Shown here piece after piece: positions 8,721-19,194 of a stretch of DNA of 64,000 nucleotides. Origin of the DNA: Roseivivax sp. THAF197b (lineage in GTDB: Bacteria; Pseudomonadota; Alphaproteobacteria; Rhodobacterales; Rhodobacteraceae); the NCBI RefSeq assembly GCF_009363255.1, contig NZ_CP045318.1:2283501-2347500 (forward strand), written 5' to 3'. The translations under genes were made by a program, and so were the position numbers. The stretch's first letter is position 1. Each line of letters opens with the position of its first letter. Below the pieces are notes generated by a model. It saw only the letters and a list, made by a program, of their open reading frames with translations, was not told where the DNA came from and did no database searches.

Positions 8721-9395
8721 ATGCCTGCCGCGCTGCTTTTCGACCTCGACGGAACCCTGATCCATTCCGATCCGATCCATGTCGAGGTCTTCGGCGATCT
8801 CTATCGTGAGCGCGGCAAGCCCTTCGAGACTGCGGATTACTACCGGCACATCCATGGCCGCGAGAATGTTGCGATCTTCTCCGAGGCCTTTCCCGACGAG
8901 GACCCCCATGCCCTGGGCGACGAAAAGGAGGCGCGCTTTCGCGACAGGCTTGCGCGCATCGACGCGCCGATCATGCCTGGCGCATTGGCGCTGATGGAAC
9001 GCGCGACGCGCGCAGGCTGGGCCATCGGGATCGTCACGAACGCGCCCCGCGACAATGCCGATGCGATGCTGGGCGCGCTCGGCCTGACCGAGTTCGCGCA
9101 GGAATTGGTGATCGGCGGCGAGTTGCCGCGCGCCAAGCCCGATCCCCTACCCTACCAAGAGGCGATGCGCCGTCTCGGCGTCACGCCCGACCGCGCCGTG
9201 GCCTTCGAAGACAGCCCCTCGGGGGCCCGCGCCGCGCGCGGCTCCGGCGCCTTCACGGTCGGCATCCGCTCCAGCCTGGGCGATCACGATCTGCGCCAGG
9301 CAGGCGCGCATCTGACACTGACCGATTTCACCGATCCCGCGCTCGAGCATGCCCTCGCGCGCCTCACAGACGAAACAGGAGTTTCCCTTTCATGA
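8721..9395 (+). CDS. HAD-superfamily hydrolase (phosphatase/phosphoglycolate type)
   Basis: 224 residues. Motif I is LLFDLDGTLIHSD (residues 5-17), motif II lies in GIVTNAPRDN, and motif III/IV in KPDPLPYQEAMRRLG and AFEDSPSGARAA. An alpha-helical C1 cap lies between motifs I and II. Substrate unknown; phosphoglycolate or sugar phosphates are common for this class. Its stop overlaps the ATG of the following methyltransferase gene (ATGA at 9392-9395), so it is translationally coupled to the one-carbon operon and may remove a by-product of it. Confidence 0.85.
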   Translation: MPAALLFDLDGTLIHSDPIHVEVFGDLYRERGKPFETADYYRHIHGRENVAIFSEAFPDEDPHALGDEKEARFRDRLARIDAPIMPGALALMERATRAGWAIGIVTNAPRDNADAMLGALGLTEFAQELVIGGELPRAKPDPLPYQEAMRRLGVTPDRAVAFEDSPSGARAARGSGAFTVGIRSSLGDHDLRQAGAHLTLTDFTDPALEHALARLTDETGVSLS

Positions 9396-10441
9396 CCCGC
9401 ACCATCCTAGAGAGCAAAACGAAGACGGCGATCATCGGCTTCGACCAGCCCTTCTGCGTGATCGGCGAGCGGATCAATCCCACGGGCCGCAAGAAGCTCG
9501 CCGCCGAACTGGAAGCGGGCGATTTCTCGACCGTCGAGAAAGACGCCGTGGCGCAGGTCGAAGCCGGGGCGACCGTGCTCGATGTGAATGCGGGCGTGGT
9601 CTACAACTCGAACCCCAACCCGAACGAGACCGAACCGCCGCTGATGCGCCAGGTGCTCGAACTCGTGCAGGGACTCGTCGATGTGCCGCTCTGCATCGAC
9701 AGCTCCGTGCCTGCAGCGCTCGAGGCGGGCCTCGAAGTGGCCCATGGCCGCCCGCTGGTGAACTCCGTCACAGGCGAGGAGGAGCGGCTCGAACAGATCC
9801 TGCCGCTCGTGAAGAAATACAACGTGCCGGTGGTGGCAATCTCGAACGATGACACCGGCATTTCCGAAGACCCCGAGGTGCGCTTCGCGGTCGCCAAGAA
9901 GATCGTCGAACGCGCCGCCGATTACGGCATCCCGGCCCATGACATCGTGGTCGATCCGCTGGTGATGCCGATCGGGGCCATGGGCACGGCGGGCCTGCAG
10001 GTCTTCACGCTGGTGCGCCGCCTGCGGGAGGAGCTGGGCGTGAACACGACCTGCGGCGCGTCGAACATCTCCTTCGGGCTGCCGAACCGGCACGGGATCA
10101 ACAACGCGTTCCTGCCCATGGCCATCGCCTCGGGCATGACCAGCGCGATCATGAACCCGATCGCCCTGCCGGTCCCCGCCTCGAAGATCGCCGAGAAGCG
10201 TGCCGAGGTGGAGGCCGCAGGCATCGCCCTGCCCGACGGCATGGACGATGAGACCTTCTGCCGCCTCTTCGGTCTGGGCTCCACCAAGCCGCGTGCGGGC
10301 AAGGAGATGGAGGCCATCCGCGCCGCCAACTTCCTGACCGACAATGACGCGTCCGGCGCCGAATGGATCAAGTTCAACCGCGTACCCGGCGCCGCCCCCG
10401 AAGGCGGCCGCGCAGGCGGACGCCGCCGCCGCCGCGCGTGA
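9392..10441 (+). CDS. Methyltetrahydrofolate:corrinoid methyltransferase, pterin-binding domain
   Basis: 349 residues. FCVIGERINPTGRKKLAAEL (residues about 22-41) starts the pterin-binding TIM barrel, followed by GATVLDVNAG, LCIDSS, VNSVTGEEERL and TTCGASNISFGLPNR. These are the signatures shared by MetH's folate domain and AcsE/MtgA-type enzymes. It moves the methyl group of 5-methyl-THF to a cob(I)alamin protein. Rhodobacteraceae such as Phaeobacter are known to use a MetH split into separate proteins, and a stand-alone folate domain like this is one part, so a role in methionine synthesis is likely. The C-terminus ends in a basic Gly/Ala/Arg tail (GGRAGGRRRRRA). Confidence 0.82.
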   Translation: MTRTILESKTKTAIIGFDQPFCVIGERINPTGRKKLAAELEAGDFSTVEKDAVAQVEAGATVLDVNAGVVYNSNPNPNETEPPLMRQVLELVQGLVDVPLCIDSSVPAALEAGLEVAHGRPLVNSVTGEEERLEQILPLVKKYNVPVVAISNDDTGISEDPEVRFAVAKKIVERAADYGIPAHDIVVDPLVMPIGAMGTAGLQVFTLVRRLREELGVNTTCGASNISFGLPNRHGINNAFLPMAIASGMTSAIMNPIALPVPASKIAEKRAEVEAAGIALPDGMDDETFCRLFGLGSTKPRAGKEMEAIRAANFLTDNDASGAEWIKFNRVPGAAPEGGRAGGRRRRRA

Positions 10442-10717
10442 GCTGGAAAGCGGGGGCGCAAGCCCCCGCCCCGGTCGCCGCGCGCCAGCGCGGCGAAACC
10501 TGAACCGCATGCCGCCACCCGAAGCCCGCCCACTATTCCGCAGCCCAACGCTTTCAAGCTACCGGCCTCGCCGATCTGCGCCGCCCGAATGCCCCTGATC
10601 CTGTAAACTCCGCACCCGCCGCGCGCCCTCGGGCCGCCAGGTGTCGGCCTTCTCCGCCCTCGGCTCCTCGACGCAGAGACCGCGCGCCCTGCCCTCTCAC
10701 GCGCAACGCCCCTTACC

Positions 10718-10739
10718 CTTCACCTTTCCAAAAAAACGC
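10718..10739 (-). repeat. Short copy of the dispersed repeat
   Basis: On the - strand GCGTTTTTTTGGAAAGGTGAAG, given here as GCGTTTT then GGAAAGGTGAAG, matches the third-hairpin half of the 69-base element with a changed linker. It lies between the one-carbon operon and the monooxygenase terminator. Confidence 0.5.
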
Positions 10740-10782
10740 ACAGCCCGGCCTGCCGCCCCTCGCACCACCTGAGGTGAAGCGC

Positions 10783-10809
10783 AAAAAAAACGGGGGGCGA
10801 CAGCCCCCC
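10783..10809 (-). terminator. Rho-independent terminator of the flavin monooxygenase gene
   Basis: Read on the - strand, a GC-only stem (GGGGGGC-TGTC-GCCCCCC) is followed directly by eight T residues. It lies 43 bases past the stop codon of the monooxygenase gene. This is a textbook intrinsic terminator. Confidence 0.9.
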
Positions 10810-10851
10810 CGCCGGTCGCCGCGCGCCGGCGCGGCGAAACCCCTTTCGGGA

Positions 10852-12651
10852 TCACCCGGTGTGATGCACGTCCTGCAACGCGTAGACAGGCGTCTCCAGC
10901 CCCTCCATCCGCGCCTTCAGCTGCAGCGCGAGATAAAGCGAGTAATGCCGCGACTGGTGCAGGTTGCCGCCATGGAACCACAGCGCCTCCTGCTGCGTGG
11001 GCTTCCACATGTTGCGCTGCTCGCCTTCCCACGGCCCCGGATCCTTCGGCGTGTCAGAGCCGAGGCCCCAGCACTTGCCCACCTTGTCCGCGACCTCCTG
11101 GCTGATCAGGTCCGCCGCCCAGCCATTCATCGAGCCGTAGCCCGTGGCCAGCACCACCAAATCGGCGGGCAGTTCGGTCCCGTCCTCCAGCACCACGCCG
11201 GTTTCAGAATATTCCTTCACTTTCCCATGAGCGAGCTTGATCTTGCCGTCGATGATGAGCTGGCTCGCGCCCACATCGATGTAATAGCCGGAGCCGCGCC
11301 GCAGGTATTTCATGAACAGGCCCGAGCCATCCGCGCCCCAGTCCAGCCGGAACCCCGCCTTCTCGAGCCCGTCATAGAAGTCCTTGTCGCGCTCCTTCAT
11401 CTGCTCGTAGAGCGGGATCTGGAACTCGTGCAGGATGCGGTAGGGCAAGGAGGCGAAGATCATGTCCGCCTTCTCGGTGGTCACGCCGCCCGCGACCGCC
11501 TCTTCGGAATAAAGCGCGCCAAGACCAATATCCATCAGCGTGTCCGACCGCACGATATGCGTGGTGGAGCGCTGGACCATGGTCACGTCGGCGCCCGCTT
11601 CCCAAAGCGCCGCGCAGATATCATGGGCGGAATTGTTTGAGCCCACCACGACGCATTTCTTGCCGGTATAGGCGTCGGGGCCGGGATGTTCCGAGCTGTG
11701 CTGGATCTCCCCCTTGAACCTGTCCTCGCCCGGAAAAGACGGCTTGTTCATCTTGCCCGACATGCCGGTCGCGAGAACCAGCTGCTTGGGGCGAAGCGTG
11801 ACTTCCTCGCCGTCGCGGTCAACCACAACGGTCCATTCGCCCTTGGCCTCATCGTACGTTGCTGACTTCGCCTCGGTCTTGGCCCAGTAGTTCAGCTCCA
11901 TCACGCGGGTATACATCTCGAGCCAGTCCCCGATCTTGTCCTTCGGCGCAAAGACCGGCCAGTTCTCGGGGAACTTGATATAGGGCAAATGGTCGTACCA
12001 CACGGGATCATGCAGGCAGAGCGACTTATAGCGGTTGCGCCAGCTATCGCCGGGCCGCTCGTTCTTCTCGATGATAATAGTCGGCACGCCCAATTGCCGC
12101 AGCCGCGCGCCAAGCGCGATGCCGCCCTGCCCGCCGCCGATGATGAGCGTGTCGGGCTGGGTCTCGTAGCCCAGCGTCTTCATTTCCTCTTCGCGCTTTT
12201 CGCGCCATGTCTTCTCATCGGGATCCGCGCCGTGCTTGGCGCCAAGCGGACGGCCGTGGCCTTTCGGCTCCTCGAAGCCTTTCAGCTCGTAGAGCGCCGT
12301 CAACAGCGTCCAGATCTTGCCGTCGCGGATGCGCATCAGACCTTCGCCACGCCCCGTCGCCGTCTCGAAATTGATCCAGGCGGTGATCACGCCGCCCTCC
12401 TCGGCGGGTATTTCGCCGTCCTGCAGCTTGAAATCGCGCAGTTTCACATGGTCGAGCTGACTTTTGAGCATGTCCTCGACACCGCCCGGACCCTCGACGG
12501 TCTTAAGGTTCCAGGTAACCGAGACAAGGTCGCGCCAGAAGCTGTCATCGGTGAAAAGCCGCGCAACCGCCGCCGGGTCGCCCTGGGCCAAGGCGGCATT
12601 GAGGTCGTCCAGCACGGCCTGCGTCTGATTGCTTGCGCTTGTGTCCAACAT
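10852..12651 (-). CDS. Flavin-containing monooxygenase with N-terminal SnoaL-like domain
   Basis: 599 residues in two parts. Residues about 5-130 form a SnoaL/NTF2-like domain (LNAALAQGDPAAVARLFTDDSFWRDL). Residues about 165-599 are a two-dinucleotide-binding flavoprotein: FAD motif LIIGGGQGGIALGARL, NADPH motif CVVVGSNNSAHDICAAL, and LATGYGSM near the end. Such enzymes oxygenate N, S or ketone substrates; the substrate is unknown. There are two near ATGs: at 12657 the GGAGG is only one base away, while at 12651 it is seven bases away, so I choose 12651. It is a monocistronic gene with its own terminator. Confidence 0.85.
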   Translation of the reverse strand: MLDTSASNQTQAVLDDLNAALAQGDPAAVARLFTDDSFWRDLVSVTWNLKTVEGPGGVEDMLKSQLDHVKLRDFKLQDGEIPAEEGGVITAWINFETATGRGEGLMRIRDGKIWTLLTALYELKGFEEPKGHGRPLGAKHGADPDEKTWREKREEEMKTLGYETQPDTLIIGGGQGGIALGARLRQLGVPTIIIEKNERPGDSWRNRYKSLCLHDPVWYDHLPYIKFPENWPVFAPKDKIGDWLEMYTRVMELNYWAKTEAKSATYDEAKGEWTVVVDRDGEEVTLRPKQLVLATGMSGKMNKPSFPGEDRFKGEIQHSSEHPGPDAYTGKKCVVVGSNNSAHDICAALWEAGADVTMVQRSTTHIVRSDTLMDIGLGALYSEEAVAGGVTTEKADMIFASLPYRILHEFQIPLYEQMKERDKDFYDGLEKAGFRLDWGADGSGLFMKYLRRGSGYYIDVGASQLIIDGKIKLAHGKVKEYSETGVVLEDGTELPADLVVLATGYGSMNGWAADLISQEVADKVGKCWGLGSDTPKDPGPWEGEQRNMWKPTQQEALWFHGGNLHQSRHYSLYLALQLKARMEGLETPVYALQDVHHTG

Positions 12652-12742
12652 CTCCATTCCTCCCTACGTTGACGTAAGGGAAGACTGGCACCCGCCCCGC
12701 CTGCGACGGAATGGGACCAAAGGACACGTTGCGGCTTTTCGC

Positions 12743-16231
<3,489 letters not shown>

Positions 16232-16269
16232 GGCATGGGCAAATGGCCCGCCCGCAGCGGCGCGTCAAG

Positions 16270-16797
16270 TCACCCGCCGAAGGGACCGACGGCCATGTTC
16301 TGGTACATGCCCCATAACGCGGTCACGAAGATCGACACCATACCGATGGCCTGCACGCCCACCCGGTGCCGCGACAAGCGACGACGCAGTCCCGCGCCGT
16401 GGAGCGCGTCCTCGCGGATGATGCGGGCCGTGCGCGTGCTGAGAAGCGCGACGATCGACATCGGCATGCCCAGAAGGAACAGCGCCTGCGCCAGTTCCAC
16501 TCCGAAGCCGAAACCCGAAATCGCCAGCATCGACAGCACGAAGGCACCGAGCCCGGTCAGCCACAAGCCGGCTTCGGCCGCGATGAAGAGCAGACGATTG
16601 GCATTGATGCGCACGAGATCTTCGAGATCGCTTTCGGCTTGCCCGCCATTCTTGGCCGCCCGTCCGACCATGTCGAAGGGCACGCCCAGCACCCAATGGC
16701 TCGCTGAAGACCACATCACGGCGAGCGCGATCCAGAACCACAGATTCGAGAAGGATCGCATGTCGATCACTTCGAAGACTTTGAGATGCCAGTCCAA
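16270..16797 (-). CDS. Conserved four-helix membrane protein, unknown function
   Basis: 175 residues with about four hydrophobic segments (LWFWIALAVMWSSASHWVLG, LLFIAAEAGLWLTGLGAFVL, LAQALFLLGMPMSIVALLS, and GMVSIFVTALWGMYQNM at the C-terminus). The conserved-looking soluble stretch GQAESDLEDLVRINANRL lies between helices one and two. Homologues occur throughout Rhodobacteraceae; some carry the label 'component of SufBCD complex', as far as I recall, for which the sequence gives no support. It starts 180 bases from the divergent hemB and reads towards mfd. Confidence 0.75.
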   Translation of the reverse strand: MDWHLKVFEVIDMRSFSNLWFWIALAVMWSSASHWVLGVPFDMVGRAAKNGGQAESDLEDLVRINANRLLFIAAEAGLWLTGLGAFVLSMLAISGFGFGVELAQALFLLGMPMSIVALLSTRTARIIREDALHGAGLRRRLSRHRVGVQAIGMVSIFVTALWGMYQNMAVGPFGG

Positions 16798-16976
16798 ACA
16801 GGGCCTCCGGACCTTGAGTATGGGGACTGTCTAACGGGGCGGTGAAGGCTTGCCCAGAGGGTCCGGGCGCGGCTTGGGCCGGAATGTTGCCGCCGCGCAG
16901 GCCCGGCGCGGGCTGGACTTGGCGCGGCAGACCGGACATCAAGAGCGGGCACATCGTCACGACCGAAAGTCCGCCC

Positions 16977-17975
16977 ATGCAGCCGCTCCACGCCCCCTTC
17001 CCCGCCACACGGTTTCGCCGCACGCGCAAATCGCCTGCCCTGCGCGCCCTGGTGGCCGAGACGACGCTCGCGCCCTCCGATTTCATCTGGCCGGTCTTCG
17101 TGCGGGATGGCGAGGATGTGGTCGAGCCGATCGCCTCCATGCCGGGCGTGAACCGTCTGTCGGTGGACCGCGTCGTGGCCGCGGCTCGCGAGGCGCATGC
17201 CTTGGGCATCCCGGCGATCTGCCTCTTTCCCTATACCGATCCAGCCCTCAAGACCGCCGATTGCGCCGAGGCCTGGAACCCCGAGAACCTGTCGAACCGC
17301 GCCACCCGCGCCATCAAGGAGGCGGTGCCGGACATCGCCGTTATGACCGATGTGGCGCTCGATCCCTACAATATCGACGGCCATGACGGCTTTGTGGAGG
17401 ATGGCGAGATCGTCAACGACCGCACGGTCGAGGCGCTGGTGAAACAGACGTTGAGCCAGGCGCGCGCGGGCGCGGACATCATCGGGCCTTCGGACATGAT
17501 GGATGGCCGCATTGGCGCGATGCGCGCAGGGCTGGAGGCCGAGGGCTTCGACAAGGTCTGCATCCTGTCCTATGCGGCGAAATATGCCTCGGCCTTCTAC
17601 GGGCCCTTCCGCGATGCGGTGGGCGCTTCGGGCGCGCTCAAGGGCGACAAGACCACCTACCAGATGAACCCGGCCAATACCGACGAGGCACTGCGGCTCG
17701 TGGCGCGCGACCTGTCCGAGGGCGCGGATATGGTCATGGTCAAACCGGGGATGGCCTATCTCGACATCTGTTCGCGGGTGAAAGAGGCCTTCGGCGCGCC
17801 GATCTTCGCCTACCAGGTGTCGGGCGAATACGCGATGCTCGCAGGGGCTGCGGAGCGCGGCTGGCTCGACGGTGAACGGGTGATGATGGAAAGCCTGATG
17901 GCCTTCCGACGCGCGGGCTGCGACGGGATCCTGACCTATTTCGCCCCGGCTGCCGCAAAACTCCTCAACGGATAG
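16977..17975 (+). CDS. hemB: Delta-aminolevulinic acid dehydratase (porphobilinogen synthase)
   Basis: 332 residues. It condenses two 5-aminolevulinate molecules to porphobilinogen in haem, cobalamin and (where present) chlorophyll synthesis. The Schiff-base lysines are in SYAAKYASAFYGPF and VMVKPGMAYLD. The metal loop reads DVALDPYNIDGHDG, with Asp where zinc enzymes have Cys, so it is the Mg/metal-independent type reported for Rhodobacter. The start at 16977 gives the usual N-terminus (FPATRFRRTRKSPALRAL); an upstream in-frame ATG would add 45 unlikely residues. Confidence 0.95.
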   Translation: MQPLHAPFPATRFRRTRKSPALRALVAETTLAPSDFIWPVFVRDGEDVVEPIASMPGVNRLSVDRVVAAAREAHALGIPAICLFPYTDPALKTADCAEAWNPENLSNRATRAIKEAVPDIAVMTDVALDPYNIDGHDGFVEDGEIVNDRTVEALVKQTLSQARAGADIIGPSDMMDGRIGAMRAGLEAEGFDKVCILSYAAKYASAFYGPFRDAVGASGALKGDKTTYQMNPANTDEALRLVARDLSEGADMVMVKPGMAYLDICSRVKEAFGAPIFAYQVSGEYAMLAGAAERGWLDGERVMMESLMAFRRAGCDGILTYFAPAAAKLLNG

Positions 17976-18121
17976 CGGTTTCACGCCGAAAGCGCCCAAT
18001 ATCGGGTGACATTTTCGCCCATGGGCGATATTTTGCACATGAACCGGCGAAAGACCGGCGCCGGGCCTTCGCGGCCCCGGCATATCAGGCAAAAACCAGG
18101 CAAAAAACAAAGAGCGGTACA

Positions 18122-18679
18122 ATGACACATCTGACCCGACGCGGCTTCACCCTTGCGCTTGGCGCGACAGGGCTGACGGCGGCCTGCAATAACGGCATTG
18201 GCACGAACAATGCAGCCGTGATCGATGCGCGCGTCGATTCCACGCTTTCCACCCTGTACCGGACCTATCCCGGCACGACCCAGCTGCGCGACAAGGCGTC
18301 GGGCATCATCGTGATGCCGCTGGTGACCGAGGCGGGTCTCGGACTTGGCGGCGCATATGGTCGCGGCGCCTTGCGCGTGGGCGGTGTGACGGTGGATTAC
18401 TACTCGGTCACCAAGGCCTCGGGCGGTCTGCAGATCGGCGCACAGCAATATGCGCATGTTCTATTTTTCATGACGCAGGAATCGCTGATGAATTTCCGCC
18501 GTTCGCCCGGCTGGTCGGCGGGCGCCAACGTGGAATACGCCATTCCCGAGGGCGGCGAGACGCTGGCCGCCGAAACGCTGACCTCAACAGCGCCCGTGAT
18601 CGCCGTGGTCTTCGGTCAGGCAGGGCTGCGGCTGGGCGCGACCCTCGAAGGGTCCAAGTACACCCGCATCATTCCCTGA
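18122..18679 (+). CDS. YSC84/SYLF-domain lipoprotein
   Basis: 185 residues. The N-terminus TRRGFTLALGATGLTAACN combines a Tat-like twin Arg with a lipobox (TAAC, Cys at 21), so it is probably exported folded and lipidated. The rest matches the SYLF/Ysc84 lipid-binding domain: ASGIIVMPLVTEAGLGLGGAYGRGAL, YSVTKASGGLQIGAQQY, and VFGQAGLRLGATLEGSKYTRI at the end. The family binds membranes or phosphoinositides in eukaryotes; the bacterial role is unknown. Just upstream, CAGGCAAAAA occurs twice in tandem (about 18088-18109). Confidence 0.82.
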   Translation: MTHLTRRGFTLALGATGLTAACNNGIGTNNAAVIDARVDSTLSTLYRTYPGTTQLRDKASGIIVMPLVTEAGLGLGGAYGRGALRVGGVTVDYYSVTKASGGLQIGAQQYAHVLFFMTQESLMNFRRSPGWSAGANVEYAIPEGGETLAAETLTSTAPVIAVVFGQAGLRLGATLEGSKYTRIIP

Positions 18680-18748
18680 TCCGGCGGTGCGGGCGCCGAG
18701 CGCCCGCGCTTGTCATGTCCAATGAAGCTTTGCTTCACCGGACGGATG

Positions 18749-18817
18749 AGAGGGCGCTGCCCTCTCTTGGCCGCAAGCGGCCAATTCACTCCCGGCGGTT
18801 TTCGGGAAAGGTGAAGC
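18749..18817 (+). repeat. Three-hairpin dispersed repeat, copy 1 (full length)
   Basis: 69 bases that recur at 60140-60208 with one substitution. It folds as three consecutive stems: AGAGGGC-GCT-GCCCTCT (18749-18765), TTGGCCGC-AA-GCGGCCAA (18767-18784), and a longer stem pairing TTCAC-TCCCG with CGGGA-aag-GTGAA (18785-18815). The only difference between copies is in the loop of stem one, which argues that structure is maintained. It resembles REP/BIME-type intergenic elements in style; I do not recognise the family. Confidence 0.85.
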
Positions 18818-19116
18818 TGTCTTGGCGGATCCCCCCTCCGCGGCTGCGCCCGGCCCTGCCTTGGGGATCCCCAGGCAGGCAAAACGCGCCTAAGCTGTTC
18901 ATCCCGCCTTAACCAATTTGCGCGAGGCTCGGGATACATGGCAGGGGGGCGCCCCGCGCCATGCGAAAGGTGAAGCCCCGCGCCACCCTCGAGACGGCGT
19001 TGAACCCGGTGGAACGGACGGTGCGGGGTGGACCGGCAGATCGGCGCGACTTGTTTCGGCGCTGAGGACCTCGAACGTAACGCAAGCGCGGCGATGATCC
19101 CGACAGCGCTACCCTT

Positions 19117-19140
19117 GCGCTTCACCTTTCCCAAAAACGC
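19117..19140 (-). repeat. Short copy of the dispersed repeat (third-stem half)
   Basis: Read on the - strand, GCGTTTTTGGGAAAGGTGAAG matches the right part of the third hairpin of the 69-base element, which has GTTTTCGGGAAAGGTGAAG. It lies just past the terminator stem of the methylmalonyl-CoA mutase gene. Confidence 0.6.
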
Positions 19141-19149
19141 TCTTTTGGC

Positions 19150-19177
19150 GACCGACCGTCACAGGCGTGACGGTCGC
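19150..19177 (-). terminator. Probable terminator of the methylmalonyl-CoA mutase gene
   Basis: GACCGTCA and TGACGGTC form a stem around a six-base loop, 20-45 bases past the mutase stop codon on the - strand. The following sequence has A and T runs (CAAAAGAGCGTTTTT) rather than an immediate T tract, so efficiency is uncertain. Confidence 0.55.
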
Positions 19178-19194
19178 TTGATCGATGTTCGCCC

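Larger units (their letters stand above)
10442..10851. repeat. 410-base intergenic region with duplicated hairpin/repeat units
   Basis: No convincing gene. It holds two copies of a 29-base unit, 10472-10500 and 10813-10841, with one mismatch; the shared core reads CGGTCGCCGCGCGCC then GCGCGGCGAAACC. Each copy is preceded by a G-run/C-run hairpin with a four-base loop: GCGGGGGC-GCAA-GCCCCCGC at 10450-10469, and GGGGGGC-GACA-GCCCCCC at 10792-10809. The first probably ends the one-carbon operon on the + strand; the second is the terminator of the convergent monooxygenase gene. A short copy of the window-wide GGAAAGGTGAAG element lies at 10718-10739 on the - strand. Confidence 0.7.
18680..19194. 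repeat. 515-base intergenic region rich in hairpins
   Basis: No convincing gene. In order it holds a strong hairpin GCGGGCGC-CGA-GCGCCCGC at 18689-18707, a probable terminator for the lipoprotein gene, then TGAAGC-TTT-GCTTCA near 18723-18737. Next are the 69-base three-hairpin repeat at 18749-18817, a near-perfect palindrome (CCTGCCTTGGGGAT/CCCCAGGCAGG) at 18855-18879, and a short inverted copy of the GGAAAGGTGAAG element at 19117-19140. Last comes the mcm terminator stem around 19150-19177. A 34-codon frame at 18961 is too weak to call. Confidence 0.7.

Noticed and set aside
18961..19065. 34-codon frame within the hairpin-rich gap.
   Set aside because: Contains a fragment of the repeat (GCGAAAGGTGAAG), no ribosome-binding site, no conservation signal.
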